Below, in pieces: positions 17,075 through 25,434 of a stretch of DNA of 64,000 bases (the first letter of the stretch is position 1; each line of letters opens with the position of its first letter). The notes beneath the pieces were generated by a model. The model worked only from the letters and a program-made list of their open reading frames with translations, had not been told where the DNA came from and did no database searches. A program made the translations under genes and the position numbers. The DNA comes from Aquabacterium sp. J223 (GTDB lineage Bacteria > Pseudomonadota > Gammaproteobacteria > Burkholderiales > Burkholderiaceae_C): the NCBI RefSeq assembly GCF_024666615.1, contig NZ_CP088297.1:2852001-2916000 (forward strand), read 5' to 3'.

Positions 17075-17790
17075 GCTTCCATCCCCATGTACACGCGCCG
17101 CACCTCGGGGTTCGCCATCACCGCCTGCGGATCGCCCTCGGCCAGCGTCTGGCCGAAGTTGATGACGAGGAGGCGGTCGGCGATGGCCAGCAGCGCGTGC
17201 ACCACGTGCTCGATCCAGACCATGGTCACGCCCTGGGCCTTGATGCGCTTCAGCTCCTCGACCAGCACCTGCGCCTCGGGCTCGGTCAGGCCGCCGGCGA
17301 TCTCGTCGAGCAGCAGCAGCTTCGGCCGCGTGGCCAGCGCGCGGGCCAGTTCCAGCCGCTTGCGGTTGAGCAGCGTCAGCCCGCCGGCCGGCTTGTTCGC
17401 CTGCGGCGCCAGGCCGGTCTGCTCCAGCACCTGCACCGCGGTGGCCCAGGCCTCGCGCTCGGTCTGCCGGCCGCCGAAGCAGGCGGCGGTGACCAGGTTC
17501 TCGAACACCGTCATGTGGCCGAACGGCTGCGGCACCTGGTAGCTGCGGCCGATGCCGCCGCGGCAGCGCCGGTGCGGCGGCAGCGCGGTGACGTCGCGGC
17601 CCTCGTATTCCACCCGGCCGGCGTCGGCCCGCACGTCGCCCGTGATGAGGTTGAACAGCGTCGTCTTGCCGGCGCCGTTGGGGCCGAGGATGCCCAGGGT
17701 CTCGCCGGCCTGCACGGCCAGCGAGACGTCGTCGGTCACCGTCAGCGCGCCGTAGGACTTGCGCACGCCGTGCAGCGCCAGCAGCGTCAT
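17071..17790 (-). CDS. livG: ABC transporter ATP-binding protein LivG
   Basis: 239 residues from ATG 17790; a TTG three codons earlier (17799) is a possible alternative. Walker A is GPNGAGKTT, the signature motif is degenerate (LTLLNRKRLELARAL in place of LSGGQ, as often found in LivG relatives of aromatic-uptake systems), Walker B is KLLLLDEIAGGLT, and the C-terminal IADRLLVINFGQTLAEGDP block is typical of LivG. It pairs with LivF. It follows the substrate-binding protein gene by 12 bases. Confidence 0.92.
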   Translation of the reverse strand: MTLLALHGVRKSYGALTVTDDVSLAVQAGETLGILGPNGAGKTTLFNLITGDVRADAGRVEYEGRDVTALPPHRRCRGGIGRSYQVPQPFGHMTVFENLVTAACFGGRQTEREAWATAVQVLEQTGLAPQANKPAGGLTLLNRKRLELARALATRPKLLLLDEIAGGLTEPEAQVLVEELKRIKAQGVTMVWIEHVVHALLAIADRLLVINFGQTLAEGDPQAVMANPEVRRVYMGMEA

Positions 17791-17802
17791 GGCGGTCAAC
17801 CG

Positions 17803-19063
17803 TCAGCCCAGCGGCTTGAGCGTGCCGCCGGTGGGGATGTTGGGCGCGGCCGCGTTGTTCACCACCACCAGTTCCACCTTGCGCTTGCCGGTGGACGGCA
17901 CCCACTGGCCGAGCACCAGCGGCGTCTTGCTGACGTTCTTCATCGGGCCGGGCCCGCCCCACTTCACCGGGCCGACCACGCTGCTGATCGAGGTGGCCGC
18001 CACCGCGTCGCGCACGTCGGCCGCCTTCACCGACTTCGCCCGCGACAGCGCGCTGGACGCCACCTCGAAGAGGGCGTGCGCGAAGCCGATCGGCTGCGTC
18101 CACTGCTTGCCGGTGCCGGCCTCGTAGGCGTCGGCCAGCGCCTTGGCGCTCTGCTTGGTCAGCGACGAGGTGAAGGGATGTGAGGGCGTCCACCACACCT
18201 CGGTGGTCAGGCCGTGGCCGAGGTCTCCCAGCGCCTCGATCGCGCCCGGGAAGAGCAACGCCTTGCCCAGCGTGACGACCTTGGGCCTGAGCCCCTGCTG
18301 CCGCGCCTGGGTGAGGAAGGTCTTGGCGTCCGGCGGGATGACCACGCCGGTGACGATCTCCACCCCGTCGCGCTTGAAGGCGGCGATCTGCGCGCTGAAG
18401 TCCTGCGTGCCGTTCTGGAAGCGGCCGGGGTCGGTGAGCGCGAAGCCCTGCGCGGCCAGCGGCTTGGGGAAGCCGAGTTCCTTGTCGCCCCAGGCGTTGC
18501 CGTCGCCGTCGTTGGGGAACAGGCCGCCCACCTTCTTGTTGGTGGCCACGCCCTTCCAGCCGTTGGTGAAGTTGGCGATGACGTCCTCCAGGCCCCAGAA
18601 CAGGTGGTAGGTCCAGGCGAAGCCCTTGGCCGGGTCGCCCTTGCGGCCGAAGAACCAGGGCTGCCAGGGCACCACGCTGCTGACGCAGGGCACCTCGTTC
18701 AGCTCGCAGGCGTCGCTCACCGGGTTGGCGGTCTCCGGCGTGCCGGCCGTCAGCACCAGCGCCACCTTGTCCTTGAGGATGAGGTCGTTGGCCACCTCGC
18801 CGGCGCGGTTGGGGTTGGACTGGCTGTCCTTCAGCACGATCTGCACCGCGTGCTTCTTGCCGCCGATGGCGATGCCGTCCTTGAAGGCGGCCTTCATCTG
18901 GTCGATCACCCACTTGTCGGCCTCGCCGAAGGGCGCCAGCGGCCCGGTCTGCGGGCTGACGTAGCCGATCTTCACCGTGTCGGCGGCGAAGGCGGCGGGC
19001 CAGGGCGCCCGCCGCCACGGTGGCGGTGGTGCCCTGCACGAAGGTGCGGCGGTTCAGCGTCAT
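17803..19063 (-). CDS. ABC transporter substrate-binding protein (LivJ-like), frameshift in signal peptide
   Basis: About 420 residues when corrected. The mature body (KIGYVSPQTGPLAPFGEAD onwards, 390 residues) is intact and has the two-lobed Leu/Ile/Val-binding fold seen in Peripla_BP_6 proteins. The signal peptide MTLNRRTFVQGTTATVAAG, with a twin-arginine, starts at ATG 19063 with AGGAG before it, but is in a different frame: one extra base near 18997-18999 breaks the join. Removing it gives ALAAAFAADTVKIGYV, a normal cleavage region. The total of 1261 bases is one more than a multiple of 3. The protein would capture the substrate of the livHMGF importer. Because the body is unbroken I suspect sequencing error. 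Confidence 0.85.
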
Positions 19064-19106
19064 GGTGTCTCCTTCTCGTGGTGTTGTGGGTGTCGGGATC
19101 GTCGGC

Positions 19107-20174
19107 TCAGGGCTCGGGCGGCGCGCCCTCGAACGCGCGCTGCAGCAGCGCGCGCAGCGGCGCCCGCTCCAGCGGCCGCGGGTTGGGGTACGGCGTCTGC
19201 ACGGCCAGGCCGGCGGCACGGTCCAGCCCGCCGGCCGGCATGCCGAGCGCGGCCAGCGAGGTGGGCGCCCCGTGGCGGGCCGCCAGCGCCTGCAGCGCGG
19301 CCGGCACCGCGGCCGCCGGCACCTGCAGCGCGCGGCCGATGCGCAGCAGCGCGGCGGGGATGTGCGGCGCGTTGTAGGCCAGCGCATGCGGCAGCACCAC
19401 GGTGTGCACCTCGGCATGCGGCAGGTCGAAGCTGCCGCCCAGCGTGTGGCACAGCTTGTGGTGCAGGCCCATGGCCACGCTGCCGAGCACGGTGCCGCAC
19501 AGCCAGGCGCCGTACAGCGCCTCGCCGCGGGCGGCCAGGTCGCGCGGGTCGGCCTGCAGCGCCGGCAGCGCGGCGGCGCAGGCACGCAGGCCCTCCTCCG
19601 CCATCAGCGCAACCACCGGGTTGCCGTCGTGCGCGTACAGGCCCTCGGCGGCATGGGCGATGGCGTTCAAGGCGCTGGTCACCGTCATGGCCAGCGGCAG
19701 CGTCAGCGTGAGCTCGGGGTCGTAGACCACCGTCTTCGGCAGCACCCGCGGGTCGCGGCCGGTTTTCTTCACGCCGGCCTCGGTGAGGCCGTAGATGGGC
19801 GTGACCTCGCTGCCGGCGTAGGTGGTCGGCACGGCGATGATGGGCAGGCCGCTGTCCAGCGCGATCGCCTTGCCCAGTCCCGTCGTCGAGCCGCCGCCGA
19901 TCGCCACCGCGCAGTCGGCGCCCAGCCGCTGCGCCTCGGCCCGCGCCTCGCGCGCGGTCTCGATCGGCACGTGCATGACGGCGCGCGGAAAGACACCGGC
20001 CGAGCGCTCGCCCAGCAGCGCGGCCACCCGCTCGGCCGACGCCGCCTGCTCGGGCGTGGACAGCACCAGCGCACGCCGCGCGCCCAGCCGCTCCACCTCG
20101 GCGGGCAACTGGGCCAGCGATCCCGCGCCGAAGACGATGCGCGACGGGCTGGCGGCGTAGGTGAAGGCCTGCAT
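19107..20174 (-). CDS. hapF: Maleylacetate reductase
   Basis: 355 residues of the iron-containing alcohol dehydrogenase family. The NAD-binding GGGSTTGLGKAIAL (about 95-108), the AGSEVTPIYG block and a metal-site region HKLCHTLGGSFDLPHAEVH are typical of maleylacetate reductases such as MacA, TftE and HapF. It reduces maleylacetate to 3-oxoadipate with NAD(P)H. In this set maleylacetate could come both from hydroquinone (through 4-hydroxymuconic semialdehyde) and from hydroxyquinol. The start lies 2 bases after the Bug gene stop and the stop is 44 bases before the LivJ-like gene. Confidence 0.88.
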   Translation of the reverse strand: MQAFTYAASPSRIVFGAGSLAQLPAEVERLGARRALVLSTPEQAASAERVAALLGERSAGVFPRAVMHVPIETAREARAEAQRLGADCAVAIGGGSTTGLGKAIALDSGLPIIAVPTTYAGSEVTPIYGLTEAGVKKTGRDPRVLPKTVVYDPELTLTLPLAMTVTSALNAIAHAAEGLYAHDGNPVVALMAEEGLRACAAALPALQADPRDLAARGEALYGAWLCGTVLGSVAMGLHHKLCHTLGGSFDLPHAEVHTVVLPHALAYNAPHIPAALLRIGRALQVPAAAVPAALQALAARHGAPTSLAALGMPAGGLDRAAGLAVQTPYPNPRPLERAPLRALLQRAFEGAPPEP

Positions 20175-20176
20175 CG

Positions 20177-21151
20177 TCAGTCCAGCGCCAGCTTGCGTTC
20201 GCTCACCAGCCGGCCCCACCGGGCCTGCTCGGCGGCCAGCAGCGCGGCGAACTGCTCCGGCGTGCTGGCGATGCCGGTGAGCCCCTGCTCGGTCAGGCGG
20301 GCGGCGAAGTCGGGCGACTCGACGATGCGGCGCACCTCGGCCTGCAGACGGTCGACGATGGGCCGCGGCGTCTGGGCCGGTGCCAGCAGGCCGACCCAGG
20401 AGTTGACGTCGAAGCCGGGGTAGCCGCTCTCCGCCACCGTCGGGGTGTCGGCGTAGGCCGGCACCCGGCGGGCGCCGGTCTGCGCCAGCGCGCGCAGCTT
20501 GCCGCCCTTGACGTGCGGCTGCGCCAGCACGGCCGAGAGGAACATCGCCTCCACCTGGCCGCCCAGCAGGTCCTGCTGCGCAGGACCGCCGCCGCGGTAG
20601 GGGATGTGGGTGATGAAGGTGCCGCTGACGCTCTTGAACAGCTCGGCGGTCAGGTGGTTGCTGCTGCCCGCGCCCACCGAGGCGTAGTTCAGCTTGCCCG
20701 GCCGCGACCTGGCCAGCGCGACGAAGGCCTTGAGGTCGGGCGCCGGCACCGCGGGGTTGACCACCAGCACCAGCGGGTTGCTGACGATCTGCGTCACCGG
20801 CTGCAGGTCGCGCTGGATGTCGTAGCCCAGCTTGGGATAGGCCAGCGGGTAGGTGGCGAAGGCGTCGAACACCATCACCAGCGTGTGGCCGTCGGCGGGC
20901 GCCCGCACCACCTCGCCGACGCCCACGGTGCCGCCGGCGCCCCCGCGGTTGTCGATCAGCACCGGCTGGCCGAGCGCGGCCTGCAGCCGCGGCTGCAGCT
21001 GCCGGGCCACCGTGTCGACGATGCCGCCCGGCGGGAACGGCACCACCACGCGGATCGGCTTGCTCGGCCAGGCGGGCGCCTGCGCGCTGGCCGCGCCCAG
21101 GGTGCCGGCGGCCAGCAGGGCGGTGAGCGCGGCTTTGATGACAGTCCTCAT
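20177..21151 (-). CDS. Bug/TctC-type tripartite tricarboxylate receptor
   Basis: 324 residues with a clear signal peptide ending LGAASAQA (about 23). Family motifs: WPSKPIRVVVPFPPGG, LIDNRGGAGGTVG and ADGHTL. It is embedded between the semialdehyde dehydrogenase and maleylacetate reductase genes, so its ligand is probably hydroquinone-pathway related. No TctAB partner is present. The cluster already has a full ABC importer, so a sensing or alternative-uptake role is possible (inference). Confidence 0.92.
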   Translation of the reverse strand: MRTVIKAALTALLAAGTLGAASAQAPAWPSKPIRVVVPFPPGGIVDTVARQLQPRLQAALGQPVLIDNRGGAGGTVGVGEVVRAPADGHTLVMVFDAFATYPLAYPKLGYDIQRDLQPVTQIVSNPLVLVVNPAVPAPDLKAFVALARSRPGKLNYASVGAGSSNHLTAELFKSVSGTFITHIPYRGGGPAQQDLLGGQVEAMFLSAVLAQPHVKGGKLRALAQTGARRVPAYADTPTVAESGYPGFDVNSWVGLLAPAQTPRPIVDRLQAEVRRIVESPDFAARLTEQGLTGIASTPEQFAALLAAEQARWGRLVSERKLALD

Positions 21152-21170
21152 GGTGCAAGTCCTTCGGCGA

Positions 21171-22682
21171 TCAGCGTGGGTACCACGGCGGGATCTGCGC
21201 GTCGACGTTGACCCAGACGCTCTTGACCTGGGTGTACTCGCGCATGGCGTCGAAGCCCATCTCGCGGCCGTAGCCGCTCTGGCCCACGCCGCCGAAGGGC
21301 GAGCCGGGGTTGACCCGCTTGTACGAGTTGATCCACACCATGCCGGCGTGCAGCTCGCGGGCGAAGCGGTGGGCGCGCGGCAGGTGGGTGGTCCACAGGC
21401 CCGAGCCCAGGCCGTAGTCGGTGCCGTTGGCGATGGCCAGGGCCTCCGCATCGTCCTTGAAGGTGAGCACGGTGACGAAGGGGCCGAAGACCTCCTCCTG
21501 CGCGATGCGGTCGCGGGCGCTGCGCGCGCGGACGATGGTGGGCTCGACGTAGCAGCCGGCCGCCAGGTCCGCCGCCGTCGGCGCCCGGCCGCCGGCCACC
21601 ACCTCGCCGCCCTGCGCCCGTGCCACGTCGACGTAGGACAGCACGCGGTCGCGGTGCTGCACGCTGGTCAGCGGCCCCATCTCGGTGGCGTCGTCCAGCG
21701 GGTTGCCCAGCCGGATGCTGCGCGCGAGCGTCGCGAAACGCTCGAGGAACTCGTCGGCGATGCGCTCGTGCAGCATGAGCCGGCTGCCGGCGATGCAGGC
21801 CTGTCCCTGGTTGTGGAAGATGGCCCAGGCGCTGCCGTTGACGGCAGCGGCCAGGTTGGCGTCGTCGAAGACGATGTTGGCGCCCTTTCCGCCGAGCTCG
21901 AGCTGCACCTTCTTCAGGTTGCCGGCGCTCGCCTGCACGATGCGCTTGCCGGTCGCGGTGCTGCCGGTGAAGGCGATCTTGGCCACGCCGGGGTGCTCGG
22001 CCAGGTACTGACCCGCCACCGGGCCCAGCCCCGGCACGACGTTGACCACGCCGTCGGGCAGGCCGGCCTCGGCCATCAGCTCGGCGATCCGCAGGCTCGT
22101 CAGCGGCGTGATCTCCGCCGGCTTCATGACGACGGTGTTGCCGGCGGCCAGGGCCGGCGCCATCTTCCAGCTGGTGAACATCAGCGGGAAGTTCCACGGC
22201 ACCACCTGGCCGACCACGCCCACCGGCTCGCGCAGGGTGTAGTTGAGGAAGCCGGCCTCGACGGGAATGGTCTCGCCCTGGAACTTGTCGGCCATGCCGC
22301 CGAAGTAGCGGTAGCAGGCCGCCGTGCGCGGCACGTCAAGCGCACGCGAATCGCGCAGCGGATGGCCGGTGTCCAGCGACTCCAGCCGCGCCAGCTCCTC
22401 GGCGTTGGCCTCGATCAGGTCGGCCAGCTTGAGCAGGATGCGGCCGCGGTCGGCCGCCGCCATGCGGGCCCAGGCGGGAAAGGCCTTCGTCGCCGCCTCG
22501 ACCGCCGCGTCCACGTCGGCCCGGCCGGCCATGGCCACCTCGGCGATCGGCGTGTTGTCGTGCGGGTTGAGCGTGGCCTGCGTTTCGCCGCTGGCGGCAT
22601 CGACGAACCGGCCGCCGATGAACAGCTGGTGCCGGATCGGCGTGCGCAGGCCGGCCGCGGCCTGGATGTCCGCGAGGTTCAT
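21171..22682 (-). CDS. hapE: Aldehyde dehydrogenase, probable 4-hydroxymuconic semialdehyde dehydrogenase
   Basis: 503 residues of the NAD(P)-dependent aldehyde dehydrogenase family. Visible landmarks: PWNFPLMF, the nucleotide-site FTGSTATGK, the general-base Glu in LELGGKGAN (about 268) and the catalytic Cys in NQGQACIAGSR (about 302). By position directly after the two hydroquinone dioxygenase genes, the substrate should be 4-hydroxymuconic semialdehyde, giving maleylacetate, as HapE does in Pseudomonas fluorescens ACB. By sequence alone it could be a betaine-aldehyde or other general ALDH; context decides the call. Confidence 0.8.
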   Translation of the reverse strand: MNLADIQAAAGLRTPIRHQLFIGGRFVDAASGETQATLNPHDNTPIAEVAMAGRADVDAAVEAATKAFPAWARMAAADRGRILLKLADLIEANAEELARLESLDTGHPLRDSRALDVPRTAACYRYFGGMADKFQGETIPVEAGFLNYTLREPVGVVGQVVPWNFPLMFTSWKMAPALAAGNTVVMKPAEITPLTSLRIAELMAEAGLPDGVVNVVPGLGPVAGQYLAEHPGVAKIAFTGSTATGKRIVQASAGNLKKVQLELGGKGANIVFDDANLAAAVNGSAWAIFHNQGQACIAGSRLMLHERIADEFLERFATLARSIRLGNPLDDATEMGPLTSVQHRDRVLSYVDVARAQGGEVVAGGRAPTAADLAAGCYVEPTIVRARSARDRIAQEEVFGPFVTVLTFKDDAEALAIANGTDYGLGSGLWTTHLPRAHRFARELHAGMVWINSYKRVNPGSPFGGVGQSGYGREMGFDAMREYTQVKSVWVNVDAQIPPWYPR

Positions 22683-22740
22683 GAACGATCTCCGAAGGCG
22701 TTGGGAAGGGGCAGCGGGGCCGCCCGTGGCGGGGGTGCGC

Positions 22741-23748
22741 TCAGAACTTGACCGGGACTTCCGGGGCCTCGCCCTTCTGGATCTCGTAGACCAGCGTCGG
22801 CGAGCCGTTCTCCCACACCAGCAGCATCGAGCGCTTGGGGCTGTAGCCCTGGTGGCGGCAGTAGGCCGGCATCGCGGCCATGTCGCCGGCCTTCATGATC
22901 ACCCGCGCCAGCGGCTTGCCGGTCTCCTTGTGCGCGCAGTCCCAGTGGATCTCGTCGCACATCTGGAAGAACCACTCCACCCGGTCGTTGCCGTGCACGA
23001 TGGGCAGGATGTGCTCCTCGGTGGTCGGGCACATGTAGCTGTGCTTGACGACGCTGGTGAAGCTGGGGTTCCAGGTCACCTGGCTGCGGCTGAGGAAGGC
23101 GAAGAGGTTGAAGGCGTGCACCTCGTTCTCGAAGCCGGGCTCGGGGTGCAGTTCGGGCTGGTCCTGCGGCACGTCGGCGAAGGCGCGGTTGACCGGCGCG
23201 CCGCGCGCGTCGCTGCGCAGGTCGAGGTCGCCCTTGAGGCCGACGCAGCGGGTGGCCAGCTCGCGCGCGCGGGTCACCGCCGCGGTGTTGTTGCCGCGCT
23301 TGCGGCCGTAGGGGGTGCCGGTCTCCTGCGGCGCGGCGAAGGGGTCGAAGCCCTCGTTGGTCCAGTCGTCCAGCATGGCCTTGAAGGTCTCGCCAATCTG
23401 CTCGCTGGGGAAGTTCTCCAGCAGGTCGACGTTGGCGGCCTTCATCGTCTCGTTGTAGCTGCCGGCGAAGAAGTCCACCGTCTTGTAGTGGTTGACGGTG
23501 CCCACCACATGGTCGAAGTTGACCCAGCCGTAGAAGAAGCCCCAGGCCACGTCGCGCATCAGCGCCCGCAGGTAGTTGCCCACGTCCATGGTGTGGCTCA
23601 GCGGCCGGCCGTCGCGGGTGGTCCACTCGATGTGAGCGAAGTACTCGTCGCGGCGGAACTTGAAGCTGCCGAGCGTGAAGCTGCGGTAGCCCAGCACCTC
23701 GTGGGGCTGCGAGGCGGCCACGTGGGCGAGTTCGGCGGGTGCGTTCAT
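22741..23748 (-). CDS. hapD: Hydroquinone 1,2-dioxygenase, large subunit
   Basis: 335 residues, matching the roughly 339-residue beta subunit (HapD/HqdB) of the two-component Fe(II) hydroquinone dioxygenase. The family is unrelated to the common extradiol and intradiol classes. Histidines that could bind iron include those in HSYMCPTTEEH and CDEIHWDC; I cannot assign the ligands with certainty. With the small subunit it cleaves hydroquinone to 4-hydroxymuconic semialdehyde. It lies 33 bases after the small-subunit gene and 58 bases before the aldehyde dehydrogenase gene, the same order as hapCDE. Recognised from memory of the family plus gene order. Confidence 0.78.
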   Translation of the reverse strand: MNAPAELAHVAASQPHEVLGYRSFTLGSFKFRRDEYFAHIEWTTRDGRPLSHTMDVGNYLRALMRDVAWGFFYGWVNFDHVVGTVNHYKTVDFFAGSYNETMKAANVDLLENFPSEQIGETFKAMLDDWTNEGFDPFAAPQETGTPYGRKRGNNTAAVTRARELATRCVGLKGDLDLRSDARGAPVNRAFADVPQDQPELHPEPGFENEVHAFNLFAFLSRSQVTWNPSFTSVVKHSYMCPTTEEHILPIVHGNDRVEWFFQMCDEIHWDCAHKETGKPLARVIMKAGDMAAMPAYCRHQGYSPKRSMLLVWENGSPTLVYEIQKGEAPEVPVKF

Positions 23749-23781
23749 GGTGCGTCCTTCCGGTGTCTGGTTGACGGGCGT

Positions 23782-24291
23782 TCAGGCGGTCTGGCAGATC
23801 TCGGCCCAGCGTTCGACCGACAGGTCGCCCTTGCAGGTCTGCAGCACCACCACCGCGGGCTTGGCGCTGCGGAACTGGTAGGCGGCGTTCTTCGGCAGCA
23901 GCGCCTGGTGGCCGCGGCGCAGCGTCATCCAGCCCATCCTGGCGCCCTTGGGCTCGCCCTTCACCAGCACCGCGCCGTTGTGCTCGGCGTCGGGCACCTG
24001 CTGCTCCTTGGACAACTGCACCAGGTGGACCTCCACCTCGCCGTCCATCACCAGCGCGAACTCGTCGTGCGCGCAGGTGTACCAGGGCGAGCCGCCCTCG
24101 GCCCGCACGCACTCCAGCACGTAGATCTGGTTCTGGCCGAAGACCACCCGCTCGTACGGCCTGGCCTTGGAGGCGATCTCGAAGCAGTTGCTGAAGGCGT
24201 AGTGGCGCACATCGTCGTCGATGATCTGCACCTGGCCCTTCTCGTAGTGGTCGAGGGAGCCGAACTGGGTCTGGTAGGCAACGTCGGGCAT
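23782..24291 (-). CDS. hapC: Hydroquinone 1,2-dioxygenase, small subunit
   Basis: 169 residues from ATG 24291, which has GGAGA 5 bases before it. The size fits the 160-170-residue alpha subunit (HapC/HqdA). The protein looks like a cupin-type beta fold, with SPWYTCAHDEFALVMDGEVEVHL in the middle (shortened: CAHDEFALVMDGEVEVH). It forms the heterotetramer with the large subunit. It is the first structural gene of the hydroquinone set and follows a 134-base control region containing two inverted repeats, one with the layout of a LysR operator. Confidence 0.76.
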   Translation of the reverse strand: MPDVAYQTQFGSLDHYEKGQVQIIDDDVRHYAFSNCFEIASKARPYERVVFGQNQIYVLECVRAEGGSPWYTCAHDEFALVMDGEVEVHLVQLSKEQQVPDAEHNGAVLVKGEPKGARMGWMTLRRGHQALLPKNAAYQFRSAKPAVVVLQTCKGDLSVERWAEICQTA

Positions 24292-24365
24292 GCGGTCTCC
24301 TGTCGCGGTTCGTTCGCCTGTTCCGGCGAGTGGCCGCAGTCTAGGCAGGAGGACTTCTGCGCAGT

Positions 24366-24383
24366 AGTCCCGCATCGGGGACT
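24366..24383. promoter_or_regulatory. Inverted repeat upstream of hapC
   Basis: AGTCCC (24366-24371) and GGGACT (24378-24383) form a perfect 6-bp inverted repeat around GCATCG. It lies between the LysR gene and hapC, three bases from a second, AT-rich inverted repeat, and may be part of the regulator's binding region or overlap the promoter. Confidence 0.4.
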
Positions 24384-24386
24384 GAT

Positions 24387-24407
24387 TTGTTCGCCAGTCC
24401 CGAACAA
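24387..24407. promoter_or_regulatory. LysR-type operator candidate upstream of hapC
   Basis: TTGTTCG (24387-24393) and CGAACAA (24401-24407) are perfect 7-bp arms around CCAGTCC. The layout fits the T-N11-A inverted repeats bound by LysR activators. It lies about 96 bases before the hapC start codon and 19 bases from the end of the LysR gene, a usual place for a recognition site. Confidence 0.55.
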
Positions 24408-24425
24408 TCGTCCGGGTTTCCCCGG

Positions 24426-25373
24426 TCACTCGATCAGGGTCTCCGGCACCAGGCCGGCCTCGAACAGCCCCGCGTCCCAGGGCGGCGTCCCGGCGAAATT
24501 CTTCACCAGCGCCTCCAGGAACAGCTTGAGCTTGAGCGAGCTGCGCGCCGCCCGCGGGTAGAACACGCTCAGCCAGAAGGCGCTGAGCTGGTGCTTGGGC
24601 AGCACCAGCACCAGCTGGCCGGCCAGCACCGCGCGCGAGGCCACCAGCGTGGGCAGGCAGACGATGCCGGCATGCTCCAGCGCGTACTCCTGCAGCAGGT
24701 GCACGCTGTTGCTCAGCAGCGTGGGCTTGAGCTCCAGCGACACCGGTGTTTCATCCGCGCGGTGGAACACCACCCGCTCGCGCGTGGGGTAGCCGGAGTA
24801 CCAGCCCAGCCGGTGCCGCAGCAGGTCCTCCGGCGCCCGCGGCACGCCCCAGCGGCGCAGGTAGGTGGGCGAGGCGCAGAACACGCGGCGCACCGGGAAC
24901 AGCCGGCGCGACACCAGCTCCTCCGAGCGCGGCGGGAAGATCTGCAGCGCGCAGTCGAAACCCTCCTTCACCGGGTCGATGGCCGCGTCGTTGACGACGA
25001 TGTCGAGCACGATCTGCGGGTAGCGGCCCTGGAAGTCCTGCAGCAGCGTGGCCAGGTGGCCGAGCACGAAGCCGGGCAGCGCATGCACCCGCAGACGCCC
25101 CGCCGGCGAGGTGGTGACCTCGCGCATCTGGTTGACCACCTCGTCGGTGCGCGCCACCAGCTCCGTGCATTCGCGCAGGAAGGTCTGGCCCAGCTCCGAC
25201 AGCCGCACGCTGCGGGTGTTGCGCACGAACAGCGGCGCACCGACGAAGGCCTCGAGCTGCTGCACCCGCTCGGTCAGCGCCGAACGGCTGACGCGCATCT
25301 GCCGCGCCGCCTCGGCGAAGCTGCCGGTCTCGGCGACGCGGACGAAGGCCTCGATGACGAGGAAGCGGTCCAT
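24426..25373 (-). CDS. LysR family transcriptional regulator
   Basis: 315 residues. The N-terminal winged helix-turn-helix (about 1-60) has the standard AFVRVAETGSFAEAARQM and VSRSALTERVQQLE blocks, and the rest is a periplasmic-binding-like effector domain. It is transcribed in the same direction as the hydroquinone operon and ends 134 bases before hapC, with a symmetrical operator-like sequence between. It is therefore the likely activator of the hydroquinone genes, responding to hydroquinone or a ring-cleavage product (inference). Confidence 0.9.
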   Translation of the reverse strand: MDRFLVIEAFVRVAETGSFAEAARQMRVSRSALTERVQQLEAFVGAPLFVRNTRSVRLSELGQTFLRECTELVARTDEVVNQMREVTTSPAGRLRVHALPGFVLGHLATLLQDFQGRYPQIVLDIVVNDAAIDPVKEGFDCALQIFPPRSEELVSRRLFPVRRVFCASPTYLRRWGVPRAPEDLLRHRLGWYSGYPTRERVVFHRADETPVSLELKPTLLSNSVHLLQEYALEHAGIVCLPTLVASRAVLAGQLVLVLPKHQLSAFWLSVFYPRAARSSLKLKLFLEALVKNFAGTPPWDAGLFEAGLVPETLIE

Positions 25374-25434
25374 GGGCGGCGGCGATTCTGAAGCGGCCGC
25401 AGCGGCCGCGTCTCGACGGCCGGCCGCGGCGGGG

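Noticed and set aside
16370..19585. A single frame of about 1070 codons across livF, livG and livJ
   Set aside because: Only the last 234 codons (LivF) are protein-like; the rest is out-of-frame translation of livG, the binding protein and maleylacetate reductase.
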